From contig OY821521.1 of NCBI GenBank assembly GCA_963682025.1, positions 97,896,854 through 97,960,853 on the forward strand: a stretch of DNA of 64,000 nt, in the 5' to 3' direction. The DNA is from Cordilura impudica. Taxonomy: Eukaryota > Arthropoda > Insecta > Diptera > Scathophagidae. Positions 1 to 11,845 of the stretch are shown here, one piece after another. The translations under genes were made by a program, and so were the position numbers. The stretch's first letter is position 1, and the number at the start of each line of letters is the position of its first letter. The notes beneath the pieces were generated by a model. It ran no database searches, was not told the origin of the DNA, and saw nothing but the letters and a program-made list of their open reading frames with translations.

Positions 1-210
1 TCGACTTATAGACACTTTGGATGCCAAAATTGTTCGTGTTATTCGTGACATACTGTCAGCAATCCTCAAAAAAGTGGCCCAAATTTGGACGTCCAGAATG
101 AGCTTCGTTAATAACAGCCGCTACGTTCATTTGCCCGACATCATTTTCAAATATAAATGACATGTATTGATCTTGCGAATAAAAAAATTTTTTGATTAAA
201 ATTTAATTTT
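1..210 (+). pseudogene. rosa-type (IS630/Tc1/mariner) transposase, C-terminal end
   Basis: The window opens inside the last ~55 codons of a transposase. In frame 2 one reads VIRDI, then KKVAQIWTSRM, then SRYVHLPDIIFKYK and a stop near 160. The same C-terminal pattern (VTRDIRPEILEKV ... SRTGHIPEIILEC) occurs at 48.8 kb, and the 3' flank after the stop (GGCATGTACTGATC-like, then A/T runs) is also shared, so both are copies of one family. The catalytic core lies outside the window. The family assignment rests on the better-preserved copies at 48 and 50 kb. The fragment is non-functional as far as visible. Confidence 0.6.
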
Positions 211-590
211 TTGTGTCATCTTTAATTATAAAGAAACTTTCAAAAACAACGTTTTTATTTTTTTTATTTTCCGAAAGTTACAAATTTTAATTTATTTTTC
301 AAAAATGACAAATAAATTATAAACTCGTTTGTGTTAATTATTTATTCAATCTTTCGGTTATAAATACAAAAACAGGTTATAAATTTGTTTGACTTTTGTT
401 ATTGCCGAAAATTAATTATAAATACAAATATGATTGTCAATATCATAATAACCAACAATTTATAACAATGTCTGTTTACACATTTTATTTTTAAAAAATG
501 TTGTTATAGAATAATTAATTGTTGCAATCGTACTTATTTTTAACCAAAAAAAAAAGAGAGGTTGTTCTTAAAAAAATCACTTAGTTGTAT
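211..590. other. AT-rich stretch, nothing recognised
   Basis: Sequence of A/T runs and degenerate palindromic TTATAAAT motifs between the rosa-type tail and the Tc1-like remnant. No coding signal or repeat family recognised. Confidence 0.5.
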
Positions 591-1260
591 GATTTAATAC
601 TTAGTTTGAGGTCCTTTATTTTAAATTATGGCTTTTAATCGTCCATGAACAGAATGTACCAAATTTTGGGTCACCTCCGCTACAATTTTCTGCTATTCTT
701 CTCGTAGAGCTTTGATCAGATCGTTTTTGTTGTGAATTTCACTTTCTCTTACCTTTTTTCCCAAATGATCCAGAGAATTTTGATGGGGTTAATGTCCGGA
801 GACTGGGGAGGTGTTGCCATCCATTTTGAAGTATTATAGAGAAACCATAGCTTAGTATTGTCGGCCGTATGTTTTAGGTCGTTGTCTTCGATGAAGATAT
901 AATTTATCGGCAGACCAATTTTTTGTAGACTGGGGCTGAAATGTGTCTTTAAAATGTCGATATATTTTTTGTGATCTAATATTCCAGTGATTATATGCAA
1001 ATCCCCGATACCACCAGCACTCATACATCTCCACACAAATACTGCGCCACCCCCATGTTTAAAAGTGGAACCCAGGTTTTACCTCTTTTTCATTGGCCTT
1101 TCTCCACACTTTTTTGTGTTTTTATATTATATGGTCCTTTTATTATTTCTCCAATTTGTCTTATTGATTTTTTGGAATCGCGACGCTCAATTCTAATATT
1201 TTTTCAGTAGTTTCTTTTCATTTTGGAGGCATGTCAAAGATTACTCCCGAAATAGTTCCA
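591..1260 (-). pseudogene. Tc1-like transposase, catalytic half, degenerate
   Basis: On the minus strand one reads HGGGAVFVWRCMSAGGIGDLH, the usual Tc1 block before the second aspartate, then FIEDNDLKHTADNTKLW and PPQSPDINPIKILW, followed near 600-730 by the C-terminal block VTQNLVHSVHGRLKAII. The longest uninterrupted frame is 95 codons (749-1036), with frameshifts on both sides. The expected catalytic Glu, 34 residues after the second Asp, reads Lys (PIK instead of PIE). The N-terminal DNA-binding region was not found. This is a dead Tc1-like copy; the subfamily is not determined. Confidence 0.8.
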
Positions 1261-1379
1261 TCTGATTCAACGTATGTCAATAAAATGCTATTAATTTTAT
1301 TTAAAAAGTTGTTATTTCAATTTTATTATGTTCTAATGCATTTAGAAAAACAATTATTCAAAATATCATAAATTTTTAC

Positions 1380-3060
1380 CTATAGAAAGTTAACCAAAAA
1401 TGACCAGTCAATATGATGAAATACGTTTAAAGCAAAATGATTTACTCATCGCAATATTTAGCCCCGTTATAGGCTCTTCTTGGCCAACAGCAAGAATTAT
1501 ACCAAGAGTAGGGTGATATCGATCTTCAGGTAAGGATATTGAGTCAATGCAATTCACTACAAAACTTTCAACATTATTCAAAAACTAGATCCAAAATTTT
1601 TTTGTTCGAGTTTAAGACACAATTTATCTAAAATACCCCCAGATCAGATATGCTCTCAAGAAGCGTATCACAGAAGAGAAATGTCGTAGATGGAACAAAC
1701 GGAATCAGACGAATAATGTCATAATACGTTAGATAAATTGAAACACTAAGTATTAGAAGTGATTCGCCATGTTTCAGACAATTACTTACAGAGGAAATCG
1801 CATTAACATTAGCATCATATACTGTATTGACAGAGCATGGGAGAATATAGGAACAAGTGATAAAAGTAGTTTTACTCCGGAAAATAGCTTTCACACATAT
1901 GAACTCAATACCAGTGTCAATATCATTAAATTCAACCAAACTTCAGGTAAACTTACTATGTACAGCTATTGGAACCCCACCTCCAGCCTTTAATAGTCTA
2001 TCACGTCGAAATATCTGACGAAGCCAAAATTCCGTAAGTACGACAACATTGTAATCCAAATCAAAACTATTACTATAAAGGCAAGCTTCGTATTAAATCC
2101 ACGCACATTCTGATAAGCAATACATATTTTAAATGACCTTCCCGGTCGATTAAGTTGATTTCGGACATTAGAAGGGAGAACCGCTGGCTTTAGTCTGAGA
2201 TTTTCCCTGTACACGTACTCGCGAACTAAATCGCAATAGGCCAAAATTCAGGGTCAACGATTTTATCAAATACTACTATGCTCCGATTTAGATCAGTATT
2301 AACCTTAAAACACAGGTTGCCCAAGCACACATCGTTTTTTGACAGCTGTATCGGGAGCAAGACGCGAAACAATAATGGTCTTTCGAGGTTTTACGATGGT
2401 CAACTTTTTAGGTCCCGAAAGCAGTTTTTCAGAAACGTTGTTTGCCTGATCGTTCAATGGAGCAGCACTCTTAGATGAAGATCTTAGAGCACGCTTTGGG
2501 TCAATTGAGGCAATAAAGCTAAAAGGCATCGAGGAAGAATTTATAACCGGAGTGGCAGTGACAGATTCAACCGGAGGAACCGCAATTTAATTTGTAGAAG
2601 TAGATGGTAGATGGGAAACAGCGTTCATATCAATCAAGTTCAGAGGTTCCGAAATCGTTGAAAGCGAAGTTTGTGGTATAAAGGTTGTTAATGCCGATGA
2701 CTTTTTCCTTTTAGGTGACGATGGATGAAGAGTACCAGCAAATTTATCTAAATTATACAATTTAGAAAATAATTCATCATATTTAGGAAATTTAATTTGT
2801 GAAGCAACAAGATCATTTTAATCTGTTTAAACTCGTTACGAGAATTTTTAAAAAAGTTAAAAAATTCGACGCCAATCAATCTGCAACGGGGACATGTCCG
2901 TTGAAGGTGTCAACCCGTATCAGCAACACGTGGTTTAAGGCTACCAGTACATCTCAAGTGAAAAGGTTCAGTGCATAGCCAGCAAGAAACCATACGTTCA
3001 GTCCCAGTAAATGTGCATTTTTCACTCGCACAGTGCAGTTTAAACAACACGGAAATGAAA
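1380..3060 (-). mobile_element. Non-LTR retrotransposon remnant: PHD-like ORF1 plus AP-endonuclease
   Basis: The minus strand carries the 5' half of a LINE. From 3060 down to about 2890 lies a Cys/His-rich PHD-like module (CTFTGTERMVSCWLC, EPFHLRC, then TCPRCRLIGVEFFNFF), as in ORF1 of some CR1/jockey-type elements. From about 2160 the endonuclease domain starts with SFKICIAYQNVRGFNTKL, continues with LLKAGGGVPIAVHSKF and VEFNDIDTGIEFICVKAIF, and reaches the PEDRYHPTLG-like linker at about 1500. The reading frame is broken by many stops and shifts. The reverse transcriptase is missing, so the copy is 3' truncated or deleted. It may belong to the same family as the RT fragment at 43-45 kb, but they do not overlap enough to prove this. 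Confidence 0.7.
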
Positions 3061-4020
3061 AGATTCGATTTTACGATATTAATATTGTCACAAAGCAAGA
3101 TATTGTAGACACAAAGTACATAATAATAAACATTACAGTATAGTACATAAAAAAAATGTAAAAATGAGGAAAACGAAGGTACAGGGGATGATATATGCAC
3201 TTCCAATGAACACAACGTCAAAATAAACTTAATTACACTCATTCAATAAACACAAATACTTTTAATGCCCATTACAACGTAACTTAAATAAAAATTAGCA
3301 ATTTTTGTCAAAACCAGGCACCTTCACTTATTAAGAATAAAACCAACATTTGCTCAAAGATTTTCAGAGTATATTGCTCGTTTTACTTGTGCTGTATGAG
3401 CTTTATGATTTAGCAATAAAAAATTTTATATTTTACCATTTTCGATTTTTATGAATTTTTAAAAAATAAAAATATTTCAGTTTTGCGCCAAACAAATTTG
3501 TTGTCATCATCACATTATGAATAACTGTGTAGTGTTGAGTATATATAAAAATAATAGCGTAACTTACAGATAATTTAAATCAAAGTGTTGTCATGTTTTT
3601 ATATCAAAATTGGTCAAGTTATTTTCAAGTTATGATAAAATCGATGGAACATCGTTTTCAACGTTATGGTCCTCTAACATAAGTTAGTCCACATGACAAA
3701 AATATTGTAGTTATCTTTGTTTTTTTTTATTTATTTTTTTTTTTTTTTTGATGTTGTTGCATAGTATTATATGCAATGTTGCCAAAAATTGAGTGTACTT
3801 ACTCGCCTCCAATAAAACAATACCACTTACATTAAAAAAACGATTTCCTATCGATCCACATTTGTTTGTTCGTTGCTGGACTCTAATACGTGAAACCGAA
3901 CCAACAGAATACAAACGACGTTCAAATAACGCCATTCACTTTTGAAAATTCATTGATTTTTAGATACACTAATGTAAATAATTAATAAAAACATTTGTTT
4001 TGTATCTCGAAAACCTGACC
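3061..4020. other. Unassigned AT-rich DNA with a poly-T tract
   Basis: Contains a T-rich tract around 3719-3750. A minus frame of 74 codons (3711-3935) has a low-complexity KKKK tail and no motif I recognise, so I do not call it a gene. Nothing else seen. Confidence 0.4.
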
Positions 4021-4079
4021 TGATAGAGAAAATCCAATAACAGATTCGAATTCAGCCAACCAAATTACCATAGAAAAGA

Positions 4080-4720
4080 TATTTGGTTGCTCTAATGCAA
4101 AACCTTGTTTGCTAGTGTTATATTTGAATTCCAATGTTAACCTGAAGCTGTCGTTAGAAGACAGTAGATTGTATTATCTTAACAATCAAGCAATCAACTT
4201 TGAAATAAGTAAGTCAGCCGTCTGTGACATAATAGAATGGTACAAAAGAAGCTTAGCCCCAGAGGGGAAACATTCTTAGTTCGTGAAGTATAAAAACATC
4301 CTTTTGTGTCTGCTCCGAGCCACAACTTTCAAAAGAAATTTTGGAAAAATATTCAAACAGAAGCTGTTAGATGGGTGCTACGGAGTAATAATTAGAATGG
4401 GCGAGTGGCTCGAAAGAATCCATTCATTAGAGGGAAAAAGGAAAAATAGAAAAGAAAGCCTGGTAATTGTGCACCTGTAAAAGAGTTTTTCGTTAATTTT
4501 TTGTTTTGCAAACAATTTATATATGCATTAAATTTGTTGAGCATCAATTATCGGCGAGATGTATTGCGTAAGCACAATGAGGAATTTCGTCATAAAAACA
4601 CAAGAAAAACGGTAAAGCACTGTGATAGTATGGCGTTGAATGGCAGCTTCAGTTGTGGGAAATCTTTATTTTGTTGAAGGCATCAGGGATCCTTAAAACT
4701 CACGTACAGGAAAGTTCGAG
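4080..4720 (+). pseudogene. Tc1-like transposase fragment, truncated by a MITE
   Basis: Reading across frameshifts on the plus strand gives a helix-turn-helix-like block (FEISKSAVCDIIEWYKRS, about 4195-4255), then NEEFRHKNTRKTVKHCDS (about 4577-4630), and AASVVGNLYFVEGIRDP (about 4640-4690). The last two match the order and spacing of the Tc1 block T-VKHGGG...VGNL-F-(E/D)GI-D. Homology stops exactly where a CACACAG-ended MITE begins at 4721, so that insertion probably split the copy. No continuous frame is longer than 65 codons. Confidence 0.55.
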
Positions 4721-5093
4721 CACACAGAAAATGGATTCGTTGTTGCAACTGAATTTATTCCTAGCCGAATTTCGATAGTCCCATGTACTATCGCATTATT
4801 CTGTTCTGATTACTAAATAATATTTTCGAAATAACTCACGAAGTTCAAGGCTACTGATATTTTAAATAAAGACGATTGTATGAATTATTATATATAAATC
4901 ATACAATGGAATATAGATTTTAAATATTGAAGGTTACAACCATTTATTGGAGTAGTCTAATGAATAAGTTCAGTAATAATAAACTACACTTTTACATAAT
5001 TTTATATAAAATTAGAATTATTGCTGGATAACTATTGGCTGAACTTATTGTAGAAGTATATGAATAGTAAATGAGAACTTCCGAGTTTCTGTG
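4721..5093 (+). mobile_element. MITE family A, long form
   Basis: Begins CACACAGAAAATGGATTCGT and ends GAGTTTCTGTG. It includes the family-specific text GTCCCATGTACTATC (about 4790) that recurs at 7.1, 54.3 and 58.1 kb. It lies directly against the next MITE copy, the two sharing the junction GTG|CAC. An alternative view is one 599-bp composite element (4721-5319), whose outer ends CACACAGAAAA and TTTTCTGTGTG are inverted. Confidence 0.6.
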
Positions 5094-5319
5094 CACACAG
5101 GAAAAAAATTACCAACCGAATTGTTCTAAAGTTTAAAACTGCATTTTCGATTGTATTAATAGAAATTTTATATCAACACTACATTTTCTATTGTGATAAA
5201 ATATTTACTGTTAAGACGATACAATTGTTATTGCCATTAAATCAAAATTCGTTTATTTTCTTCATCGCAATTCGGTTGGTAATAAATTTGGTAGCCACAA
5301 CGAATCTGTTTTCTGTGTG
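5094..5319 (-). mobile_element. MITE family A, short form
   Basis: About 226 bp, homologous in reverse orientation to 40258-40490. Both share an inner inverted pair, ACCAACCGAATT near one end and AATTCGGTTGGTAATAAATT near the other, then AGCCACAACGAATCTGTTTT and the terminal TCTGTGTG. No coding capacity. The superfamily is unknown because I could not define a target duplication. Confidence 0.65.
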
Positions 5320-6719
5320 TGATTATGAAATACGATAAATTTGATGAAGATTCAATTCCTGCCGCCGTGACCACTTTATAATTGGTGTGAAATAACAAAT
5401 TGTTGATAGAATCAAATGATCTGCATTATGCTCTTGCAAGAAATCATTGACATTTTTAGTTTAACATTCTACATTGAATTCACAGGCATCACCGTTGAAC
5501 AATACTTGAATATGTTTACTGGAATCCAAGTTATTATGGGCCACGTGAAAACGGACGTGATATGCTGAGAATTTTACATGTTTTTGGAAGTACATATTCT
5601 TTGTTACTGTTGAATACCAGCTATTCGTCGTTTTTTAGAGCTGCTACATAATTCGTACTAGCGGTGCAAGCTGGGGTCGTACGTAGCATTCGTTATCAAA
5701 ATTTTTCGATCGAAATTATTTTTTTATTTTCCTAAATACAATACTAAGACAAATTTTACTCTGCCATAGCTAACGAGATATGGTTCATAGTTAATAGTAA
5801 AAGTGAAACGAGGTCTGACGATTGTCCGTCTTCTTTAAATAATAAACCAAAATATGGAATTTCGATTGATTTTAATCGATATCGAATGCGACGATTTAAA
5901 TTCACAAACTCAATAGGTAAAAAACGAAATGACATGATCACCGTTCATGTGTAGTCGGATAATGGATGATAATTTAATTTCAAGTTTGTTAGACTTGACG
6001 TAATTTTTCAGACATATTGCAATTAATACTCTAATTAATATGGAAATTTTAATTTTGTTTCAATGGTGCGTGGTAGAAGAAAAGAAAGAAAGCATATATT
6101 TCAGTAATTCATAATTACACTGTATTCGGACCGGTTTCTGGCATTTCAGCATTCATCAGCGATTTATTGAACATTGTTATAATTGTTATGTTATAATTGA
6201 ATAATAATAATTTCTATTTTATTTTGAAACCATTTTTTTTCAAATGCTATTTTTGTAACTCTTTTTTATTATTAATTTTTCAAAAAAATTTAATTATTCG
6301 GTTGGGCTTATCATTCCATTAAATTTTTTGGTACCTAGAACAGAATATGATTGATGCAATGTATATTCTTTTGTTGTGACTGAATTCCATAATTCCAATT
6401 TCTAATTTGTATTATCAACAATTTGCTACAATATCTGCAAACAAGTTTTCGCTTTTAAATGTATTGCGTATATATAATTAGATGTTGTAATCAACAATAC
6501 TTAAGGATACGTTATGTTATAATAGGTTTAAATTATTTCTCTCAATGGAATTAATTTAATAATTTGGATAAAATTGTTGATGCGTAAATAAAAGTATATT
6601 AATTTTTCTGCAAATTATGTTTTATTATATGTAATGAAGAAAATCTATTGCGTTTCAAAACTTTTATGAATTTTTTGTGAATAAAAATGTTTATTACTCG
6701 ATTAAATTTTATTAGTGAC
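5320..6719. other. Unassigned AT-rich DNA
   Basis: No coding motif recognised. A minus frame of 61 codons at 5756-5941 has no family signature. The stretch around 6300-6500 (ATTCGGTTGGGC, then GTTGTGACTGAATTCC) is faintly reminiscent of MITE family A but too diverged to call. Confidence 0.35.
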
Positions 6720-6890
6720 AATGGAATTCCTATCAATCCTGAATCTGTTAGAGCAATTTGGGAATTGCTGACGCACATTTGTAACCAAAAACTGGCTATT
6801 ATACAATTGCCATAAGACCTGATCTGAATGTAATAAAGTATTTTTGGGATGTGCTCGGCGTAAAATGCTCCAATAAAGAACGAGTATAAG
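6720..6890 (+). pseudogene. Possible Tc1-like transposase C-terminal fragment
   Basis: The plus strand reads DNGIPINPESVRAIWELL and, after one frameshift, RPDLNVIKYFWDVLG. This matches the order of Tc1 motifs DN..P....R, then (S)PDLN-IE--WD--G. The position of the catalytic Glu again reads Lys. No intact frame exists. It is short, so the call is tentative. Confidence 0.4.
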
Positions 6891-7093
6891 CTGCATGATA
6901 GGAATAATTGAGTAATACCTATAACTTCAAATTAAAAAAAAAATAGTTGACTTCATTCCAAAAAGACTTAAAGTTGTAGGAAATCAAAAAGAATACGCAA
7001 CAAAATATTGATTGTTATATTATATATTGAGTTTTTTATATTGCCCGAGTTTCGACTTTAACTGTATATTTAACTGTATATTTAATTTAACAA

Positions 7094-7350
7094 CACACAG
7101 AAAATTGATTCGTTGTTGCAGCCGAATAAGTTGCCAATCGAATTTTGGTAGTCCCATGTACCATCAAATTATTCTGTTGTTATTACTGAATTATATAATA
7201 CATATTACCGTACAATGGTAAAGGCAGTTGATATTATATATAAATTCTTTTACATGCACGGTAAAATTTAGTTGATACAATGGAATTATTAATTTCAATT
7301 ATTTATTGTTACAACCATAAATCGGAATTTTACTTATTCATATGAAAAAA
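7094..7350 (+). mobile_element. MITE family A, one end preserved
   Basis: Starts CACACAGAAAATTGATTCGT, followed by GTCCCATGTACCATC and ATTATTCTGTT, in the same order as the copy at 4721. The far end is not clearly preserved, so the right boundary is approximate. A T-rich tract follows at about 7373-7391. Confidence 0.55.
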
Positions 7351-10300
7351 ACAAAAATTATTATTATATAGTTGTTTTTTTTTTTTTTTAATTTATATAT
7401 TTCACATTAAAATAAATACATAACATTAAATTTTACATTAACATGAGATATTAAGTGAATTTTTATAAAAAGAAGTTACTTTTGTAAATTGGTTAAAAAA
7501 TGGTTAGATCCTAAGAGAGGCAATTAATAGTCATTGCTATATGAAGAAATATCTAGATTTATATTGGATAAAAATTGTATTAAAGACCGTCACTGATATA
7601 TTCTAAAAACATTTAGTGATATATGTAATGCATATTTCATCCAATATTTTATACATTAATGCAAACTATGGCTGAAAAAGTTCCTACATAGGTTATTATC
7701 GACCTACGTCAGATGATTTCAATCTCAGTTCGAACGTACAGGAAGATTGCAATAGTTTTACTTAAACCTAACTCATTGGTCTTAAGCATGAACTTCTTTT
7801 TACAAATTTAAACAGCTGTTCGTATGTACTACATAATGTACTCTGTAGGTGTCGTCGGTCGCATTATAGAAGCTGTGTCTAGGTCAAATATATTTCGTAG
7901 CACAAACAACAGCACAAACCTATTACTTACCCAATCGCACAATAACCTCCTCTGCCTATTGATCGATTTTGCAACAACTACATCTTTCGTGACCTTCTAA
8001 CCGGAAAATGAAGCAGTGGTAAGCACTTGAATACATTTTGGGTTTGGAATACATCCTGCAACTTTCCATATACCTAGTCCACTACAAAAAACTTATTTTA
8101 TGCTGCTGTATAATACTGCGGTTAATCATACCTGCTCGCAATGTGATAACCAGGTTCCAAGTTATTTACTTGTATGTCCTCTTAAAATTTTGTACTGCTA
8201 ATACTGGCTTCGGAAGAATTTTCATATACTTGACGCGTGCCATACAGTGCGTTAAATTTGTGTTGCTAAATCACGAGTTGCTGCCGAAATGAATTAATGG
8301 AATTATTTATTAGTTGTAATATGACAATCGAGACTTTGCATCTTCACATCCACCCGAATGTGTTCTGGTTTTGTAAACAGTAATAATATATACCACGAAA
8401 AAACTCATGCCATATAGACTGAATAACATCTTTAGGTTCCCAAGTAATCTGTATTTCTTGATAAATAATTTTAAACTCTTTTTACACGTTACAATTAAAT
8501 TATCTTCTATTTAATTTTATTTTATTTGATATATGACAAATAAGATTCGGACTTGCTAATCATATAATATTTTTTCTTTGTTATTCACAACACGATTTGA
8601 ATCAAGCAATTTCCTTTCGATTAGAAATACCAAAACATTTTAATACATTGGGTTTCCGTTGTTATAACCGAAAGAGAATTCTTAATACAAATTTTATATG
8701 TAGTACGCCAATTATTTGTTACAATATCTGTTAAAATATTTTCTATTTGAAATATGTTGTTAAAATATAATTGGTAGTTGCAGTCGCCAATAATTGTGAT
8801 TGACGCATATTATTGTTGTTTTTATAAGGTTGCCTCCTTAAATTAATTTAGAAATCTGTACAAAGATATTGATTGGTAAATGGAACTAATTTTGTTGGCG
8901 TAGTTATAAAAGAATAATCTATTGTATTTTTATAAGTTTTAGCAACCTGAGTCTTTTTATTAGCCATGTCCAATCAATCCTAAAACTAATATCTAACTGA
9001 TATCTAGCGGAGACTGGACTATAAAGTAGCATACCTTCCTAATCAAATTCTTTTGTTTTTACGTGCAACATCTTGTTGAAATTTTTGGAATACTTCTCTA
9101 TTAAACCGATAATCTTTGCATCATGATTATGTACCTGTAACAGGCTAAACATACCTGCATACATATATACATACTCATAGACAAGAGGACAAACAAAACA
9201 GTATAAAAGTAATCATAGCATAAAACCGCCAATCACATTTAATTTGGAAATTATTTTTTTTTTCAAGCATGCATTACTACACGACTGCTTCAACTAAGTA
9301 CTATTCGTCGTAACTGGTGGTATGGTTGAGAAATTTAAATTTAATTACACTATGAGACCATACATAGTTTTTAACTAAAAAAGATTTGTTTTGCTTAAAT
9401 AAGATTAACAACTGTCTTACTAATCATCAAGCAATTTCTAGCCGTTTTTAAATGTTGTGCTTATAAAGCATCAACAATTAATTCTCTATTACATTAATAT
9501 GGCTAATATATTATATTTATCGAAGATCTAACATATGTAAAAGAATTAAATATCCTTCAAACATATGAAGAAAAAAAAACTAATTTTGTAGATTTCGAGA
9601 CAGTTAAACGCAGTATAAACTGCATATTCGTCATATTTAGTTGCAAATGACTACTACTTACCCTGCCTAATGATGATTTTGTTTGTTTGTGCAGATGTTG
9701 TTGATGTTTTCTTTTCCGATGTTGTCTAACATGATTTACAAAAAGAAAACAACAGGATTTTAAATGATTATTTTGATATTTTGAAATGACTTTTCACAAT
9801 AAGAAGAAAATGGTGTTGAAAATTGAATGAATCAATGAATTTTTAAATTTCCCAAGGTTAGTTGGCTAATATAAATACATACGAGTATATACATATGTTG
9901 ATTACAAAATGTTTTTTTTTCTCTGGCATATTTTTAATGATTCCATTATCCTTATCTTAAGATGAGATCTAACGATTTTTACATGTAAGAAATTTGCCTG
10001 GTTATGTTTTAATGGTGTTAAATCTGGTTTCGTAAATCATTTTATTTTTTCGTTGATAAATATGTACTTGTACTCGTATGCATGCAACTCTTCCACCAAC
10101 TTGTTTAGTCACATGTTTGGTCATACTCGTAATTACGACGTAATTGCTTGATGTTATTTTTTAATATCGGTAATTCAACTTCCCTTGTTCATAAAGTTTA
10201 ATTCATCAAAATGTCTCATTTAATTACATTAAATTTTAATTGATTACTCATATGCACTTAAATTGAATTGATTCATTAAGGTTTAACTTACTAGGGTTCT

Positions 10301-10439
10301 AATGGAATGTTGACTTATATATGCTATACAATGAAAAAATTTTATTTAATTTTCCATATCAATTTCATCGACTTAAAGAAATTCCCTTCCGATACAATAC
10401 ATTTGAGCCATAGTTTATTCCCAATCCTAGAAACAGTTG
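7351..10439. other. Long unassigned AT-rich stretch
   Basis: About 3 kb in which I recognise no gene, RNA or clear repeat. The stretch 8640-8860 (TTCCGTTGTTATAACCGAA) may be a very old MITE A relative. The longest frame is 84 codons (8038-8292) with no motif. Alternating ATACATACGAG/CATATGTAT tracts occur near 9150-9180 and 9880-9900. Confidence 0.35.
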
Positions 10440-10870
10440 TAAAATTCGATTATCGTAATGGATTTTATTTCTCCAGTTAAAACGGTGTCATTGGAGTTAA
10501 CTTTTAAGTGTATTGAAAAACCAGACACGGTGCTAAATCATGGTAAGTATGGTGATCATGAAACGAAATGGTCTCAAAGAACCGATGCAGTGTGAGACGG
10601 TGCATTATCGAGTTGAAAAAACCAACAGTTATCTTGGCTTCTCTTTTGGAATAGGTTCGTACAAACGACGCATAACATTTGAATAATAATCCGTTTGGCC
10701 CAGCTTCAGGAGTTCGAAATTCACCACATCACGATAATCGAAGAAATATATTAACATGGCCAAAACGATTAAGCCAAAGACATTCATGAATGACTTTGAC
10801 TAATGACCGAAGGTCTTCTGTAATATCTTCCGCAGCAGAATTTTTATTTCGCAAACAAAATTTAATGCAA
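10440..10870 (-). pseudogene. mariner (SETMAR-like) transposase fragment
   Basis: The minus strand from about 10760 reads MLIYFFDYRDVVNFELLKLG followed by QTDYYSNVMRRLYEPIPKEK. This is the mariner block between the first and second catalytic Asp (FFD-RG/RD-V--E-L--GQTV---YY---M-RL). After a frameshift, FQLDNAPSHTASVL supplies the second Asp region, and DLAPC lies further on. The N-terminus is absent, and stops and shifts interrupt the frame, so it is inactive. It is distinct from the mariner at 55 kb. Confidence 0.75.
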
Positions 10871-11332
10871 TTTCTTTTTTTTTTTTACGAAAAATCGCCA
10901 ATGGCGCATATACCATCCTGAAAATTAATTATCTGCCCAAATCAATAAACCCATATCGTTTGACACGGTTTCATATTTTACTTTTTATATATTACTTTAT
11001 TTAAGGTCAATTTGAAAACGTTATATAAGAAATCCTTTACAGTAGAAATTATATTTTAAGTATTTAAAATTTTTAATATTGTACATTTACTAAACTATCT
11101 AAGAAACCAAATTACAATCCATATACTTAATACCTGAAAACTAAGGGGTGAAATCGATAACATCTTAACACAAGTTTTTCTTTTTAACATTTTCACAAAC
11201 TTTATTTGATTTTTTTTATCTTGTTTTCTCTGAAAGCTATGGCGGTTATTATGATTAATGACAACCGTATTCATTTGTTGTTAGTTTGATTACAATAAGT
11301 GCAAAACTATCAAACAAAACAAAATCCAGCCT
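10871..11332. other. Unassigned AT-rich DNA
   Basis: No coding or repeat family recognised. Contains a T-run at about 10876-10887. Confidence 0.35.
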
Positions 11333-11580
11333 GGTCCTACAAAAAGCTGGCCAAAGAATCAAACGTCTTCCGTCAAAGTGTTTCCAATGTTATTAGAAGC
11401 TATTAGAAAATTTTTACCATTGTGAGGAAGCAACATTATATTTTGTAAGTTCAAGAAAATAAAAAACATATTGAAAAGAGTTCCCAAAACATATTTTAGG
11501 AAAGCAATCCAGTTAACTCTCGGAAAAATCGGATACACCCCTATAATAACGACAACAACTGTTTCAACCAAATTTATTAA
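11333..11580 (+). pseudogene. Tc1/mariner-superfamily transposase, N-terminal helix-turn-helix
   Basis: In one plus frame: NPAWSYKKLAKESNVFRQSV then SNVIRSY, stop, KIFTIVRKQ. The pattern (N)P-SYK-LAKE--VSR--VS-VI--Y resembles the DNA-binding start of a transposase. The matching central part of what looks like the same protein lies at 12905-13160 in the same orientation. Between them sit a hAT-like foldback half and a LINE 3' end, so this copy appears to have been split by later insertions. Confidence 0.5.
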
Positions 11581-11845
11581 AGAAATCTATGAAAAAAAAA
11601 AAAAATAAATAAAAAGATAATAAAAATAAAGAATAAAAATTAAAAGATAGTAATAAAATAGAAAACAGAGAAATTTTATATGTTGTTTATGAATTAATTT
11701 CGTTTTTTTATTATTTTTTTAATTTTTATTATTTTTTGAATTTATTATTATTATTTTTATCTTTTTATAAGTGCTAATGAATTATTTAAATTTTTTCAAA
11801 TAAATTTGGTCCAAACAATTGTTGTCGTTTTTATAGGGGTGGAGT
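11581..11845. repeat. Simple A- and T-rich low-complexity DNA
   Basis: Runs of A, GATAATAAAAATAAAG-type and TTATTATTTTT-type low complexity. No other content seen. Confidence 0.6.

Noticed and set aside
2910..3242. PHD-finger-like frame as a host chromatin gene
   Set aside because: It is followed on the same strand by LINE endonuclease motifs and has stop-riddled continuation, fitting a retrotransposon ORF1.
3711..3935. 74-codon minus frame as a gene
   Set aside because: No family motif, poly-Lys tail from a T-run, no supporting signals.
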